Assembly: GCF_001575205.1 (NCBI RefSeq)
Contig: NZ_LSRE01000007.1
Coordinates: forward strand, 1 to 54,004
Direction of reading: 5' to 3'
From: Tsukamurella pseudospumae
GTDB lineage: Bacteria > Actinomycetota > Actinomycetes > Mycobacteriales > Mycobacteriaceae
DNA: 54,004 nt
The position numbers and the translations under genes were made by a program. Below are positions 16,801-24,980 of this stretch, piece after piece. Position 1 is the stretch's first letter, and each line of letters opens with the position of its first letter. The notes under the pieces were generated by a model. It saw only the letters and a program-made list of their open reading frames with translations. It did no database searches and was not told the origin of the DNA.

Positions 16801-18045
16801 ATGACCGACGACGTCTCCCGGCTGGTGCTGGCGGACAACGTCTCCCAGAACACCGCGCTGTCGGTGGAGCGCTCGCTCGCGCCGAAGATGGTCGACGTGC
16901 ACGCCCGGATCCTCGCGGACCTCAGTCGTAACCGCGGCGTCGACCTGCGTCTCGAGGCGCTGCCGACCCGCAAGGAGACCGACCGGCTGCAGGCCGCCGG
17001 GCTGGGCCTGAGCTCGCCGGAGCTGTGCAACCTGATGGCGCACGTCAAGCTCGCCGTCAAGGACGATGTCATCGCGAGCGACCTGCCCGACAACGACGCG
17101 CTGGCGGCGGGCTTCCCGGCGTACTTCCCGGATCACCTGCGCGACCGTGCGGGCGATGCCGTGTTCTCGCACCCGCTGCGCCGTGAGATCGTCGCGACCC
17201 AGGCGGTCAACGAGCTCGTCGACAACGCCGGCGTCAGCTTCGTCTACCGCCTGCAGGAGGAGACCGGCGCCGCCGCCTCGGACGCCGTACGCGCCTTCGT
17301 GGCGGTCAGTCGGGTCTTCGATCTGCCCGCGACCTGGGCGGCCGTCAAGGCGTTGCCGACCTCGGCGGCGGAATCGGCCGCGCTGCTCTCCGAGAGCCGC
17401 CGCGTGCTCGACCGCGCCGCCCGCTGGATGCTCACCAACCGGCCCCAGCCGATCGCGATCGGTGCGGAGGTCAACCGCTACGCCGACCGGATCGCGGCGA
17501 TGACGGCCGCGATGCCGGACTGGGACATCGAGTACGACGCGTACGCCTGCAAGGCAGCGGATCACGCCAGGGAGGCCGGTGTGCCCGACGACCTGGCGTA
17601 TGCGGTGAGCCGGGCGCTGTACCGGTTCAGCCTGCTGGACGTGGTCGACATCGCGGACATCACCGAGCGTGAGGACGACGAGGTCGGGCGCCTGTACTTC
17701 GCGCTCATGCAGCACCTCCGGATCGACAAGATGTTGGGCGCGGTCGCGGAGCTGCCGCGCGGTGACCGGTGGAGCGAGATGGCCCGCCTCGCACTGCGCG
17801 ACGACCTGTACGGCGCGCTGCGGGCGCTCACCGTCGAGGTGCTCAACTTCACCGATCCCGACGAGCCCGCCACGCAGAAGATCGGCGACTGGGCCTCGCA
17901 TCACGCGCAGCGTCTCGAGCGGGTGGGTGCGCTGCTCGCCGAGATCCTCGATCCGGTGGACGGTGCGGCTGCGGCGGCGAACGACGAGTCGCGGCTGTCC
18001 GTCGCGACCCGGGCCCTGCGCTCGCTCCTGCGCCACGTGGGGTAG
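13825..18045 (+). CDS. gdh: NAD-specific glutamate dehydrogenase, large type
   Basis: The protein has 1406 residues from GTG 13825, chosen because CAGGAGGAG lies just upstream; an in-frame GTG at 13717 has no such site. The enzyme oxidatively deaminates glutamate to 2-oxoglutarate with NAD. Recognisable blocks are the substrate/catalytic region GLRWSDRREDFRTEVLGL...KGGFVVK, VGDMSGDVFGNGML, LWNGGIGTYIK and MDNSAGVDCSDHEVNIKILL. The N-terminus begins nearer the core than in mycobacterial Rv2476c, which I recall as about 1620 residues; the missing part corresponds to N-terminal regulatory (ACT-like) sequence. Position after ettA is conserved in Mycobacteriales. In mycobacteria this enzyme is inhibited by unphosphorylated GarA, an FHA protein controlled by PknG, which is a loose parallel with the kinase/FHA island next door. 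Confidence 0.93.
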   Translation: MEQSAHDPSDFTRAAASVGNQPPGRSPSDFLTWLSEENARILGTWTGDAGTGVLSDPDDKLRAVIDAMPAPEAGGIGVVELAQPLGDAAGSPFLLAASPSDGGPTELFAMAMTVLGLHHNVFGIPMVGAKIERVLARIGVDRSDPANQRLMEFIQTYPRLRLVVADEDELARVFGALRDLGDEDLALFLRTDKLARFARALVYLPRDRYTSRARGVLIDVLEDETGMRVDRFTARVTESAIARIQFVLLPRAEGAVPVFQAADEARIRARLGDVSRTWDEDVLAAATAAGADAALVREYLPGISPNYKEDAAPEQALADVTRIAGLAPDGQDLVFYDPRHGDEAGLRFAMYVNGGRVTLSQALPMLQSLGVDVLDERPYKIRRPDGVLCSVYDFGLRVPAALTAAAATGVAESDLPGRYAVLRGLASDGAAAAWRGDAEVDRFNELILSVGLDWRRVALLRAIGQYLRQCGFPYSPGHMAQVLLEHRDAALALDRLWTATFDPIAADADAAAQAETDVVATLEAVTSLDADRILRAYLHVVQATVRTNFYADKPVISIKLEPGRVPEAPKPRPRFEIFVYSPRVEGVHLRFGMVARGGLRWSDRREDFRTEVLGLVKAQAVKNAVIVPVGAKGGFVVKQPPEITGDATVDRDAQRAEGVACYRMFISGLLDVTDNLGPDGAVLPPERVVRRDADDTYLVVAADKGTASFSDIANDVAAGYDFWLGDAFASGGSEGYDHKGMGITARGAWESVKMHFREMGVDTQSEDFTAVGVGDMSGDVFGNGMLLSEHIRLVAAFDHRDIFLDPNPDAAVGFAERQRLFDLPRSSWKDYDTSTISEGGGVFSRDTKSVPISPQVRTALGLADDVTELTPPELMRAVLLAPVDLLWNGGIGTYIKASTETDLAVGDRANDAIRVDGNQLRAKVVGEGGNLGVTPLGRIEFDRSGGRINTDAMDNSAGVDCSDHEVNIKILLDRQIAAGAIGEAERHDLLVSMTDDVSRLVLADNVSQNTALSVERSLAPKMVDVHARILADLSRNRGVDLRLEALPTRKETDRLQAAGLGLSSPELCNLMAHVKLAVKDDVIASDLPDNDALAAGFPAYFPDHLRDRAGDAVFSHPLRREIVATQAVNELVDNAGVSFVYRLQEETGAAASDAVRAFVAVSRVFDLPATWAAVKALPTSAAESAALLSESRRVLDRAARWMLTNRPQPIAIGAEVNRYADRIAAMTAAMPDWDIEYDAYACKAADHAREAGVPDDLAYAVSRALYRFSLLDVVDIADITEREDDEVGRLYFALMQHLRIDKMLGAVAELPRGDRWSEMARLALRDDLYGALRALTVEVLNFTDPDEPATQKIGDWASHHAQRLERVGALLAEILDPVDGAAAAANDESRLSVATRALRSLLRHVG

Positions 18046-18069
18046 CGGTGGTCGGCTAGCGTTGAGGGC

Positions 18070-18546
18070 GTGACCGACTACAGCTTCACCGCAGCGGGCG
18101 TCACGGGCCTGCGCACCGTCTCCGCCGACGGTGCCTCCGTCCTGACGGTGCCCGTCGACGTCCGCTGGTCCGATATGGACGTCTACCAGCACATCAACAA
18201 CGCGCGCATGGTGACGCTGCTGGAGGAGGCGCGGATCCCGCTGCTCTTCGCGCCGGACGCGCCCACCCGCGACCTGCTCGAGGGACTGCTGCTGGCCAAG
18301 CTGGAGGTCGAGTACCGCGGGCAACTGCGGCACCAGGATTCGCCGCTGCAGGTGACGGTGTGGACGTCCGCCGTGCGGGCGGCCGACTTCGTGGTGCACC
18401 ACGAGGTCCGGCCCGCGGGCGCCCTGCTCGACACCGCGCCGGCCGTGGTGGCGCACGTGCGCCTGGCCGCCTTCGACGTGGCGGAGCAGCGGGTGCGCCG
18501 CCTGTCCGGAGAGCAGCGCGACTACCTGAAGTCGTTCTCCCGGTGA
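18070..18546 (+). CDS. Hot-dog fold acyl-CoA thioesterase
   Basis: The protein has 158 residues from GTG 18070. It shows the 4HBT signature VDVRWSDMDVYQHINNARMV, in which the Asp-Met-Asp...His-Asn-Asn segment forms the active site, then LLEEARIPLLF. It hydrolyses acyl-CoA thioesters; the chain preference cannot be read from sequence. It lies 24 bp after gdh and overlaps the next gene by GTGA, so the three are probably one operon, as with Rv2475c in M. tuberculosis. Confidence 0.85.
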   Translation: MTDYSFTAAGVTGLRTVSADGASVLTVPVDVRWSDMDVYQHINNARMVTLLEEARIPLLFAPDAPTRDLLEGLLLAKLEVEYRGQLRHQDSPLQVTVWTSAVRAADFVVHHEVRPAGALLDTAPAVVAHVRLAAFDVAEQRVRRLSGEQRDYLKSFSR

Positions 18547-19199
18547 GCGACCGGAGGCTGACGGTGCCCGGGGCGCGGCCGCGGGCGAACCTCGCGGCGT
18601 TCGTCACCCGGCTGCTGCGCACCGACGACTCGGCCGTCGTCCGGGTCCGGCGGCGCGACGACGACCACGTCGAGGTCTGGGGCCGAACGGGCTTCGGCGT
18701 CCTCGTGGTCCGGGTGCTCACCGGTACTGTCGCGCCGGAGTCGCTCGTGTGCAGCGCCACGACCGTCCTCGATTCCCTGCGAGAGGATCCCGCGGGCGAC
18801 CGGCAGCACGCGGGCGGGTACGTCGACGTGGGCTTCGCCCTCGATTCGGCCTGGCGCGGCGCGCTCCCACCCGCAACGGGTTTCGTCACCGTCGACGAGG
18901 TACCTGCGCGCGCGTTGCGGGACGTCGCGGCGCGCGGCGTCGAGGTGGGACGGGAGGCGGGCGGTCCCGCCGGGCCGCCGGCGTCGCTGCTGGACTCGGA
19001 GGTGGTCAGCGTGAGCTCGGGGGAGACCACCGTGCCGATCGCGCTGCGCACGGCGTTCGCGCTGGAGGCGATGGGCTTCGCCGCCGACGGTGCCGACGAG
19101 CCCGTCCGGGTGTCTGCGTCGGCGACGTGGGTGCGGGTGGACGCGCGGTACGGATCGCTGTATCAGCGAAGGGAATCCGGGCCCGGCCTGTTGGTCTGA
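18543..19199 (+). CDS. Conserved hypothetical protein (Rv2474c position)
   Basis: The protein has 218 residues; GTG 18543 overlaps the thioesterase stop. It has no signal peptide or membrane helix. It begins with a short beta-rich region (AVVRVRRRDDDHVEVWGRTGFGVLVVRVL) and has no catalytic motif I recognise. Gene order matches the Rv2475c-Rv2474c pair, so it may assist lipid or CoA metabolism, but this rests on position only. Its 3' end overlaps the convergent MerR gene by 37 bp. Confidence 0.75.
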   Translation: MSDRRLTVPGARPRANLAAFVTRLLRTDDSAVVRVRRRDDDHVEVWGRTGFGVLVVRVLTGTVAPESLVCSATTVLDSLREDPAGDRQHAGGYVDVGFALDSAWRGALPPATGFVTVDEVPARALRDVAARGVEVGREAGGPAGPPASLLDSEVVSVSSGETTVPIALRTAFALEAMGFAADGADEPVRVSASATWVRVDARYGSLYQRRESGPGLLV

Positions 19200-19825
19200 C
19201 GCTCGGCCTCGGTGGCGCGCTCGAGGAGCGTCGCGGTGAGGTTCTGCTGCGCCAGGCGGCGCAGGGTCTGCAGCACTCGGTCGGAGAGGACCGTGCCCAC
19301 GATCGCGGTGCGCAGCGCCTGCTCGTCGTCGTCCGTCAGCGTGTCGAGGTCGCCGGCGGCGATGCCCTCCGCGGCGTCCGCCCAGCGGTCGAGGGTGCTG
19401 GTGCTGCCCACGTCGCAGGTCTCGGCGAGCGCCTTGAGCTGCGATCCGAGTTGGGGGAGCAGGACATCGCCGTCGCGGATCCGCCAGTCGCGGTGCTCGA
19501 CGAAGGCGACGGCGGTAGCGGTCCAGTCGGGATCCTCGTCGTAGGCGGTGCCGTCCGCGAGCGCGTCCTGCGCGACCCCGAGCAGCTCGTGGCGCGGCAC
19601 CGTCGGGCTGTCCAGAGCGTCGATGACGCGCCGGACCTGGGCGAGGGACAGGCCGCCCGATTCGACGAGGGCGCGGATGAGGCGCACCCGTTCGACGTGC
19701 GCGGGGCCGTAGTCGGCCTGGGTGCGCGTGCGCGGCACGCCGGGCTCGAGCAGCGACTCCCGGAGATAGAACTTCAGCGACGCGGTGCTGACGCCGGTCT
19801 CGGCGGATAACTCGGACAATCGCAT
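19163..19825 (-). CDS. MerR-family transcriptional regulator
   Basis: The protein has 220 residues from ATG 19825. The N-terminal winged helix is typical: MRLSELSAETGVSTASLKFYLRE..LLEPG, then ADYGPAHVERVRLIRALVESGGLSLAQVRRVID. The long C-terminal part (about 80-220) is rich in acidic and Ala residues and would be the effector domain; no metal-binding cysteine cluster is seen, so it is not a metal sensor of the usual kind. It is divergent from the DUF4188 gene across a 79-bp region with a long dyad, so it probably controls that gene and itself. Confidence 0.88.
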   Translation of the reverse strand: MRLSELSAETGVSTASLKFYLRESLLEPGVPRTRTQADYGPAHVERVRLIRALVESGGLSLAQVRRVIDALDSPTVPRHELLGVAQDALADGTAYDEDPDWTATAVAFVEHRDWRIRDGDVLLPQLGSQLKALAETCDVGSTSTLDRWADAAEGIAAGDLDTLTDDDEQALRTAIVGTVLSDRVLQTLRRLAQQNLTATLLERATEAERQTNRPGPDSLR

Positions 19826-19842
19826 GATTCGATCTTGACATG

Positions 19843-19881
19843 GGATAGCTTCACTCTCCAATATGGAGAGTGTCACTATCC
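19843..19881. promoter_or_regulatory. MerR operator dyad
   Basis: A nested dyad: outer GGATAG (19843-19848) and CTATCC (19876-19881), inner CACTCTCCA (19852-19860) and TGGAGAGTG (19864-19872) around ATA. TTGACA at 19835-19840 is a -35 box for rightward transcription. MerR proteins bind dyads between widely spaced -35 and -10 boxes, which fits here. Confidence 0.65.
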
Positions 19882-19904
19882 AATGCTGCCTCGGGAGGCG
19901 CACC

Positions 19905-20390
19905 GTGAAGCACGACATCAAGACCGACGCCCATGACGGTGATGTGATCGTCTTCCTGATCGGGATGCAGCCGCGTCCTACGTGGAATCTCGGGCAGGCG
20001 GTCTTCCTCACCCGCTCGATGTTCGGCATGCAGCGAGAGCTCAAGCGTGATCGCCGGCGCGGCGGCGCGATCGGGTTCCTCGGCGGCTACAACGCGTTCA
20101 CGACGACCGGGCCGATGGCGGTCCAGTACTGGCGCAGCTTCGAGGACCTGGAGCGATACGCCCGGTCGACCGACTTCCGGCACCGCCCCGCGTGGTTGAA
20201 GTTCTACGCGATGACCCACCAGGACGGGCGCTCGCGTGCGGGGATCTGGCACGAGACCTACCGCGTGCCCGCCGGCGGACACGAGTCGATCTACGGCGAC
20301 CTCGCGAAGCCGGTCGGGCTCGGCGCGGCGGTCGGCGTGCAGCCCGTCGGGCGGCGCGGTACGTCGGCGCGCGAGCGCATCGGCGCGTGA
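19905..20390 (+). CDS. DUF4188 family protein
   Basis: The protein has 161 residues from GTG 19905, which follows GGGAGG. Features are VIVFLIGMQPRPTWN near the start, then FLGGYNAFTTTGPMAVQYWRSFEDLERYAR and GIWHETYRVP, the pattern of the DUF4188 family, which is distantly related to small haem-type or dimeric alpha/beta-barrel monooxygenases. The reaction is unknown. It is divergent from the MerR gene and shares its operator, so it is the likely regulated target; an effector-induced detoxification role is inference. Confidence 0.75.
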   Translation: MKHDIKTDAHDGDVIVFLIGMQPRPTWNLGQAVFLTRSMFGMQRELKRDRRRGGAIGFLGGYNAFTTTGPMAVQYWRSFEDLERYARSTDFRHRPAWLKFYAMTHQDGRSRAGIWHETYRVPAGGHESIYGDLAKPVGLGAAVGVQPVGRRGTSARERIGA

Positions 20391-20457
20391 TCGGTCTCGG
20401 CGGAAGCCGGGAAGCCGGGAGGGCGGATCAGGCGCAGCCGCGTCCGCCGACAGCGCG

Positions 20458-22056
20458 CTACGCGAGCCAGCAGGCGGCGTTCGGGGGCAGCAGACCGTCG
20501 ACCAGCGGTGCGCTGGCGAGGACGACCTCGCCCCCGGGCAGTTCGACGGGGTCGTCCGACGCGTTGAGCACGCAGGTCAGGCGGCCGTCGACCCGGCGGA
20601 ACGCCAGCACACCCGGGCGGGGAGCGCCGTACCACTCGATCGCGTCGCCACGGAACTCCGGCCGCATGCGCCGCAGCTCGATCGCGGTGCGGTAGAGCGT
20701 GAGCGTCGAGTCGAGGTCCTCGAGCTCGGCCTCCGCCGTGAGGTCCTTCCAGTCGTCCGGCATCGGCAGCCAGGTGTCCGGCTCCGTCGAGAAGCCGTAC
20801 GGCGGAAGGGTTCCCTGCCAGGGCAGGGGGACGCGGCAGCCGTCGCGGCCGCGCTCGGCGTGCCCGGAGCGCTCCCACGTGGGGTCCTGCAGCGCCTCGT
20901 CGGGCAGCTCGACATTGGGTAGGCCCAACTCGGAGCCGTTGTAGAGGAACGCCGTTCCGGGCAGCGCCAGCTCCACGAGGATCATCGCCCGCGCCCGCGC
21001 CACGCCCAGATCGCCGCCGCCGTACCGCGTGACCTCGCGGGGAACGTCGTGGTTGGACAGCGTCCACGTGGGGATGCCGTTCACCGACTCGACCGCGATG
21101 AGCGAGTTGTCGATCGCCGCGCGGATCTCCCGCGCGTCCCACTCCGCTTCCGCCAGGCGGAAGTTGAAGCCCAGGTGCAGCTCGTCGGGCCGGATGTACT
21201 CGGCGAAGCGGTCGTTGTCCTTCACCCAGATCTCGCCGACGGTGACGCGTCCCGGGAACTCGTCCATCACGGCGCGGATGCGCCGGTGGATCGCATGCAC
21301 CCCGGGATCGTTGAACCGCAGGTCGTTCTCGTCGTTGTCCATGATCTGGTTGTTCACCAGGTCCATGTCCGGCAGCCCCGCCGGCTTGGCCATCCCGTGC
21401 GCGACGTCGATCCGGAAACCGTCCACCCCGCGGTTCAGCCAGAACCGCAGGGTCTGTGCCAGATCCTGGAAGACCTCCTCGCTGTGCCAGTTCAGATCCG
21501 GCTGCTCGGGGGCGAAGATGTGCAGGTACCACTGGCCCGGCGTCCCGTCGGGCTCGGTCACGCGATGCCAGGCCGGGCCGCCGAAGATGCTGGGCCAGTT
21601 GTTCGGCGGCTCGTCACCGTTCGGCCCGCGGCCCTCGCGGAAGACGTAGCGCTCGCGCTCCGCGCTGCCCGGGCCCGCCGCCAGCGCGGCGCGGAACCAC
21701 GGGTGCTGATCGGAGGTGTGGTTCGGCACCAGGTCCATGGTCACGCGGATCCGGTGCGCGTGCGCGGTCCGGATCAGCTCGTCCATGTCCTCGATGGTCC
21801 CGAACAGCGGGTCGATGTCGCGCGGATCCGAGACGTCGTAGCCGTGGTCGGCCATGGGGGAGCGCATCACCGGCGAGAGCCACAGCGCGTCGACGCCGAG
21901 CAGCTCGAGGTAGCCCAACCGGTCGATCACGCCGCGCAGGTCCCCCACGCCGTCACCGTTGGAGTCGGAGAAGGACCGGGGGTACACCTGGTAGAAGATC
22001 GCGTCCTTCCACCACGGGGCGTCGGTGTAGCGGGGCGTGCGGACGGGTGGCGTCAT
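20458..22056 (-). CDS. aglA: Alpha-glucosidase, glycoside hydrolase family 13
   Basis: The protein has 532 residues from ATG 22056 (GAGGAG upstream). GH13 conserved regions are intact: DLVPNHTSDQHPWF, GFRIDVAHGM with the Asp nucleophile, VGEIWVKD with the general acid Glu, and LSNHDVPREVTR with the transition-state Asp. The opening WWKDAIFYQVYPRSFSDSNGDGVGDLRG is typical of alpha-1,4/1,6-glucosidases and trehalulose-type enzymes, and it should release glucose from short maltodextrins or isomalto-oligomers in the cytoplasm. It lies 13 bp after glbO, the same order as Rv2470-Rv2471. Confidence 0.92.
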   Translation of the reverse strand: MTPPVRTPRYTDAPWWKDAIFYQVYPRSFSDSNGDGVGDLRGVIDRLGYLELLGVDALWLSPVMRSPMADHGYDVSDPRDIDPLFGTIEDMDELIRTAHAHRIRVTMDLVPNHTSDQHPWFRAALAAGPGSAERERYVFREGRGPNGDEPPNNWPSIFGGPAWHRVTEPDGTPGQWYLHIFAPEQPDLNWHSEEVFQDLAQTLRFWLNRGVDGFRIDVAHGMAKPAGLPDMDLVNNQIMDNDENDLRFNDPGVHAIHRRIRAVMDEFPGRVTVGEIWVKDNDRFAEYIRPDELHLGFNFRLAEAEWDAREIRAAIDNSLIAVESVNGIPTWTLSNHDVPREVTRYGGGDLGVARARAMILVELALPGTAFLYNGSELGLPNVELPDEALQDPTWERSGHAERGRDGCRVPLPWQGTLPPYGFSTEPDTWLPMPDDWKDLTAEAELEDLDSTLTLYRTAIELRRMRPEFRGDAIEWYGAPRPGVLAFRRVDGRLTCVLNASDDPVELPGGEVVLASAPLVDGLLPPNAACWLA

Positions 22057-22069
22057 CTCACTCCTCAAG

Positions 22070-22474
22070 TCATCCGCCCATGGGGGTGTTCACGAGCATC
22101 TGTGCGGCCATCTCACAGTAGTTCCTGAGCTGCTGCTTGCGATCGGGGCTCATCCGCACGTCGTCGATCGAGGCGATCGCCGTGTCCATGCACCGCAGCC
22201 ACGCGTCGCGCTCGATCTCGGTGATCCGGTACGGCACGTGCCGCATCCGGAGCCGCGGGTGGCCGCGCTGCTCGGAGTAGGTGCGCGGGCCGCCCCAGTA
22301 CTGCTCGAAGAACATCCGCAGGCGGACCTCGGCGGGGCCGAGGTCCTCCTCGGGGTACAGGGGTCGCAGCAGCTCGTCGCGAGCGACCTCCTGGTAGAAG
22401 CGGTGGATCAGCTCCTGGAAGGTGTCCGCGCCGCCGACGGCGTCGTAGAAGCTCTGCTGGTCGGGCGTGCTCAC
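22070..22474 (-). CDS. glbO: Group II truncated haemoglobin GlbO
   Basis: The protein has 134 residues from GTG 22474. The 2-over-2 globin signature is clear: [26 protein letters not shown], then [31 protein letters not shown], in which the His of LRMRHVPY is the proximal haem ligand and the Trp in the C-terminal segment (DAWLRCM) is typical of group II. It binds oxygen at the membrane or scavenges NO and peroxide. It starts the glbO-aglA operon and is divergent from the diguanylate cyclase. Confidence 0.93.
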   Translation of the reverse strand: MSTPDQQSFYDAVGGADTFQELIHRFYQEVARDELLRPLYPEEDLGPAEVRLRMFFEQYWGGPRTYSEQRGHPRLRMRHVPYRITEIERDAWLRCMDTAIASIDDVRMSPDRKQQLRNYCEMAAQMLVNTPMGG

Positions 22475-22564
22475 CCCTCCAGTCTCGCACGGGCGGGGCG
22501 GCCGCTCCGGACCGGCAGCGCGGCGCGACGACGGTGGCCGGGGCCCGCCGCTATTGTTCGATCC

Positions 22565-23920
22565 GTGGACGGTGACGGGGAGATCGAGCGGTTGCGCGCG
22601 ATGATCGACGAGTCGACGCGGTCCGCCGAGGACCGCGGTCTCGCCACCCTCCGGATGCTGCAGGCCATCGCGGACGCGGCTCCGGACCTGGTGTTCGTCA
22701 AGGACCTCGAGGGCCGGTACGTGTTCCTCAACGCGGCGGCGGCGAAGGTCAAGGGCGCGCCGGTCGAGGAGGTCCTGGGGCGCGACGACACCGACTTCTT
22801 CGGGCCGGCGTTCGCGGCGCGACTCATGGCCACCGATCGCGCCATCATGAGCAGCGGGACGGCGCGCGAGGTCGAGGAGACACCCGTCGTCGAGGGTCGG
22901 GTGCGCACCTTCATGTCCCTCAAGGCTCCCTACCGGGGCGCCGACGGAGCCGTCATCGGTCTCATCGGGATCTCCCGGGACGTCACCGAATCGCGGCGCG
23001 CGGCGGCCGAACTGGAGAACGCGCGGGCGCGCTGGCAGTTCGTCGTCGACGTCGCGGGGGACGGGGTCGCCGAGTGGGACCTCACGTCGGGCGAGGTGTT
23101 CCTGTCGGCCCGCTGGAAGGCGGTGCTCGGCTACGCGGGCCACGAGGACGAGATAGGTTCGAGTCCCGTCGAATGGGAGCGCCGGGTGCACTCCGAGGAC
23201 CTGACGCCCGCGTTGGCCGCCGTGTGGCGCCACCTGCGTGGCGAGACCCCGAGCTTCTCCTTCGAGCACCGTCTGAAGACCCGGTCGGGTGAGTGGTTGT
23301 GGGGCCTCGGGCAGGGCCGGGTCACCGAACGCGGGCCCGACGGGCGTCCGCTGCGCATCGTCAGCATGCTCACCGACATCAGTCCGCAGGTGATCGCCCG
23401 TCGCGCGGCCGCCCGCGAGGTCCTCAAACTGGGCCGATTGGTCGAGCTCGACGACCTCACGGGGATCGCCAATCGTCGGGGGTTCGGCAGCGCGCTCGAC
23501 GAGGCCTGGCGGACGTCGCGGGGTGGGGACGCGGTGCACGTCGCGGTCATCGACGTCGATGACTTCAAGGGGTACAACGATGCGCGGGGGCACGGGGCCG
23601 GGGACGCCGCGCTGCAGTCCGTCGCCGGAGTGCTGGCCCGAGCGGGCTCGGCGGTGCGGAGCACGGCGGCGCGGTTGGGCGGCGACGAATTCGGACTCGT
23701 CATCGAGGGCCCCGTCGACCTTCCGGCGCTCCTCGAGCAGGTCCGCGCGGACGTGCTCGCCCTCGGACTCACCCACGACGGTGCCCGCCCGGTCTCGGTC
23801 AGTTGCGGTGGGGCGTCCGGTTCGATCGCGACATCCACGGCCGCGCAGCTGCTCGGCGAGGCGGACCGTCGGCTGTACCGGGCCAAGGGCCTGGGCAGGA
23901 ACCGGGTGGTGGTCGGGTAG
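22565..23920 (+). CDS. Diguanylate cyclase with two PAS domains
   Basis: The protein has 451 residues from GTG 22565. Order: a short helix, PAS 1 (about 35-155, [25 protein letters not shown]), PAS 2 with PAC segment (about 160-280, ending [11 protein letters not shown]), GGDEF domain (about 295-451). The catalytic motif LGGDEF is intact, as are [12 protein letters not shown] and [10 protein letters not shown], so it should make cyclic di-GMP from two GTP. No EAL domain, no membrane helix and no I-site RxxD at the usual place that I can see. The PAS domains could sense redox or gas; proximity to glbO fits that but does not show it. Confidence 0.9.
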   Translation: MDGDGEIERLRAMIDESTRSAEDRGLATLRMLQAIADAAPDLVFVKDLEGRYVFLNAAAAKVKGAPVEEVLGRDDTDFFGPAFAARLMATDRAIMSSGTAREVEETPVVEGRVRTFMSLKAPYRGADGAVIGLIGISRDVTESRRAAAELENARARWQFVVDVAGDGVAEWDLTSGEVFLSARWKAVLGYAGHEDEIGSSPVEWERRVHSEDLTPALAAVWRHLRGETPSFSFEHRLKTRSGEWLWGLGQGRVTERGPDGRPLRIVSMLTDISPQVIARRAAAREVLKLGRLVELDDLTGIANRRGFGSALDEAWRTSRGGDAVHVAVIDVDDFKGYNDARGHGAGDAALQSVAGVLARAGSAVRSTAARLGGDEFGLVIEGPVDLPALLEQVRADVLALGLTHDGARPVSVSCGGASGSIATSTAAQLLGEADRRLYRAKGLGRNRVVVG

Positions 23921-24066
23921 GTCACCTCGCGTTCACCGGTTGTGCGCCGACTCGCCGCGGGAAATGCGCGGAAATCACCGTGCGGATACCGGTCGTCCGT
24001 GGTGCACTACTAGAGGCGGACGACCCGGCCGAACCCGGCGGGTCGGCGCTAGGGTGAGGAGAGTCG

Positions 24067-24657
24067 ATGAAGCGGACGCACGCCGCGGGTGCCCCCGCGA
24101 TGGTCGCGCTCGCCGGCGACACCCCGCCCAGCGGGTCGGTGTGGGGCAAGCGGCGGGTGCTGCTCCTCAACGCCACCTACGAGCCATTGACCGCGATCTC
24201 GATGCGGAGGGCGATAGTCCTCATGCTCAGGGATAGGGCCGATGTGGTCCACGACGATCCGAACGGTCCGCTGGTGCATTCAGCGGACCGTTCGCTGTCT
24301 GTGCCCTCGGTGATCCGGCTGCGCACGTACGTCCGCGTGCCGTACCGGGCGCAGGTACCGATGACCCGGGCCGCGCTCATGCATCGCGACCGGTTCCGCT
24401 GCGGCTACTGCGGGGGTAAGGCCGACACCATCGACCACGTTCAGCCGCGCTCCCGGGGCGGTGCCCACGGGTGGGAGAACTGTGTGGCCTGCTGCGCCCC
24501 CTGCAACCACCGCAAGGCCGACCGGCTGCTGTCCGAAATCGGCTGGAAGCTCCGCACGGAACCGCGGGCGCCGCAGGGCCGGCACTGGCGGTTGCTGTCG
24601 ACCCTCAAGGAGGTCGACCCGATGTGGAGTCGGTATCTCGACCTCGATGCGGCATAG
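24067..24657 (+). CDS. HNH endonuclease family protein
   Basis: The protein has 196 residues from ATG 24067. The N-terminal part VLLLNATYEPLTAISMRRAI leads into a C-terminal HNH domain: FRCGYCGGKADTIDHVQPRSRGGAHGWENCVACCAPCNHRKADR, with two Cys pairs for zinc and the catalytic DH...N...H residues. These stand-alone HNH proteins are near-universal in Actinobacteria (Rv2469c position), and their role is not settled; DNA repair is a guess. It precedes ctaJ by 65 bp. Confidence 0.88.
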   Translation: MKRTHAAGAPAMVALAGDTPPSGSVWGKRRVLLLNATYEPLTAISMRRAIVLMLRDRADVVHDDPNGPLVHSADRSLSVPSVIRLRTYVRVPYRAQVPMTRAALMHRDRFRCGYCGGKADTIDHVQPRSRGGAHGWENCVACCAPCNHRKADRLLSEIGWKLRTEPRAPQGRHWRLLSTLKEVDPMWSRYLDLDAA

Positions 24658-24722
24658 GCTAAGTTGTTCTGCAGACCGACCAGCGCCGTGGGGCGTTCGC
24701 ACAGACAGGAAAGGGGCCCACA

Positions 24723-24980
24723 GTGAGCTTGCTCAACATCATCGGCGGGATCACGGTGATCGCCACGATCGTCATCGTCGTCCTGTGTGTCATCTCGATG
24801 GCCACCGGCCGCAACGAGAAGTACCAGCAGCCGGACGAGTACAAGCTCGGCGAGCCGTGGACCCGCGAGCCCATGCTGTTCAGCGCGGTCGACGAGGCGC
24901 AGGTGGGGCCGCACGGCGGGCACCACGACGACCATGACAACGAGAACCTGATCGGGGGTGCCGCTCGTGGCAAGTGGTGA
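24723..24980 (+). CDS. ctaJ: Probable cytochrome aa3 accessory subunit CtaJ
   Basis: The protein has 85 residues from GTG 24723. One N-terminal transmembrane helix (IIGGITVIATIVIVVLCVISMA) is followed by an acidic, His-rich tail (GPHGGHHDDHDNEN). In M. smegmatis the small gene at this place between the HNH gene and the DUF5130 gene encodes CtaJ of the III2-IV2 respiratory supercomplex; I assign by position, length and topology, from memory. It overlaps the DUF5130 start by 14 bp. Confidence 0.6.
   Translation: MSLLNIIGGITVIATIVIVVLCVISMATGRNEKYQQPDEYKLGEPWTREPMLFSAVDEAQVGPHGGHHDDHDNENLIGGAARGKW

Noticed and set aside
15202-18456. Long minus-strand open frame antisense to gdh
   Set aside because: Its composition is Arg/Val/Asp-rich without any recognisable domain, as expected opposite a strongly coding high-GC gene with clear catalytic motifs.
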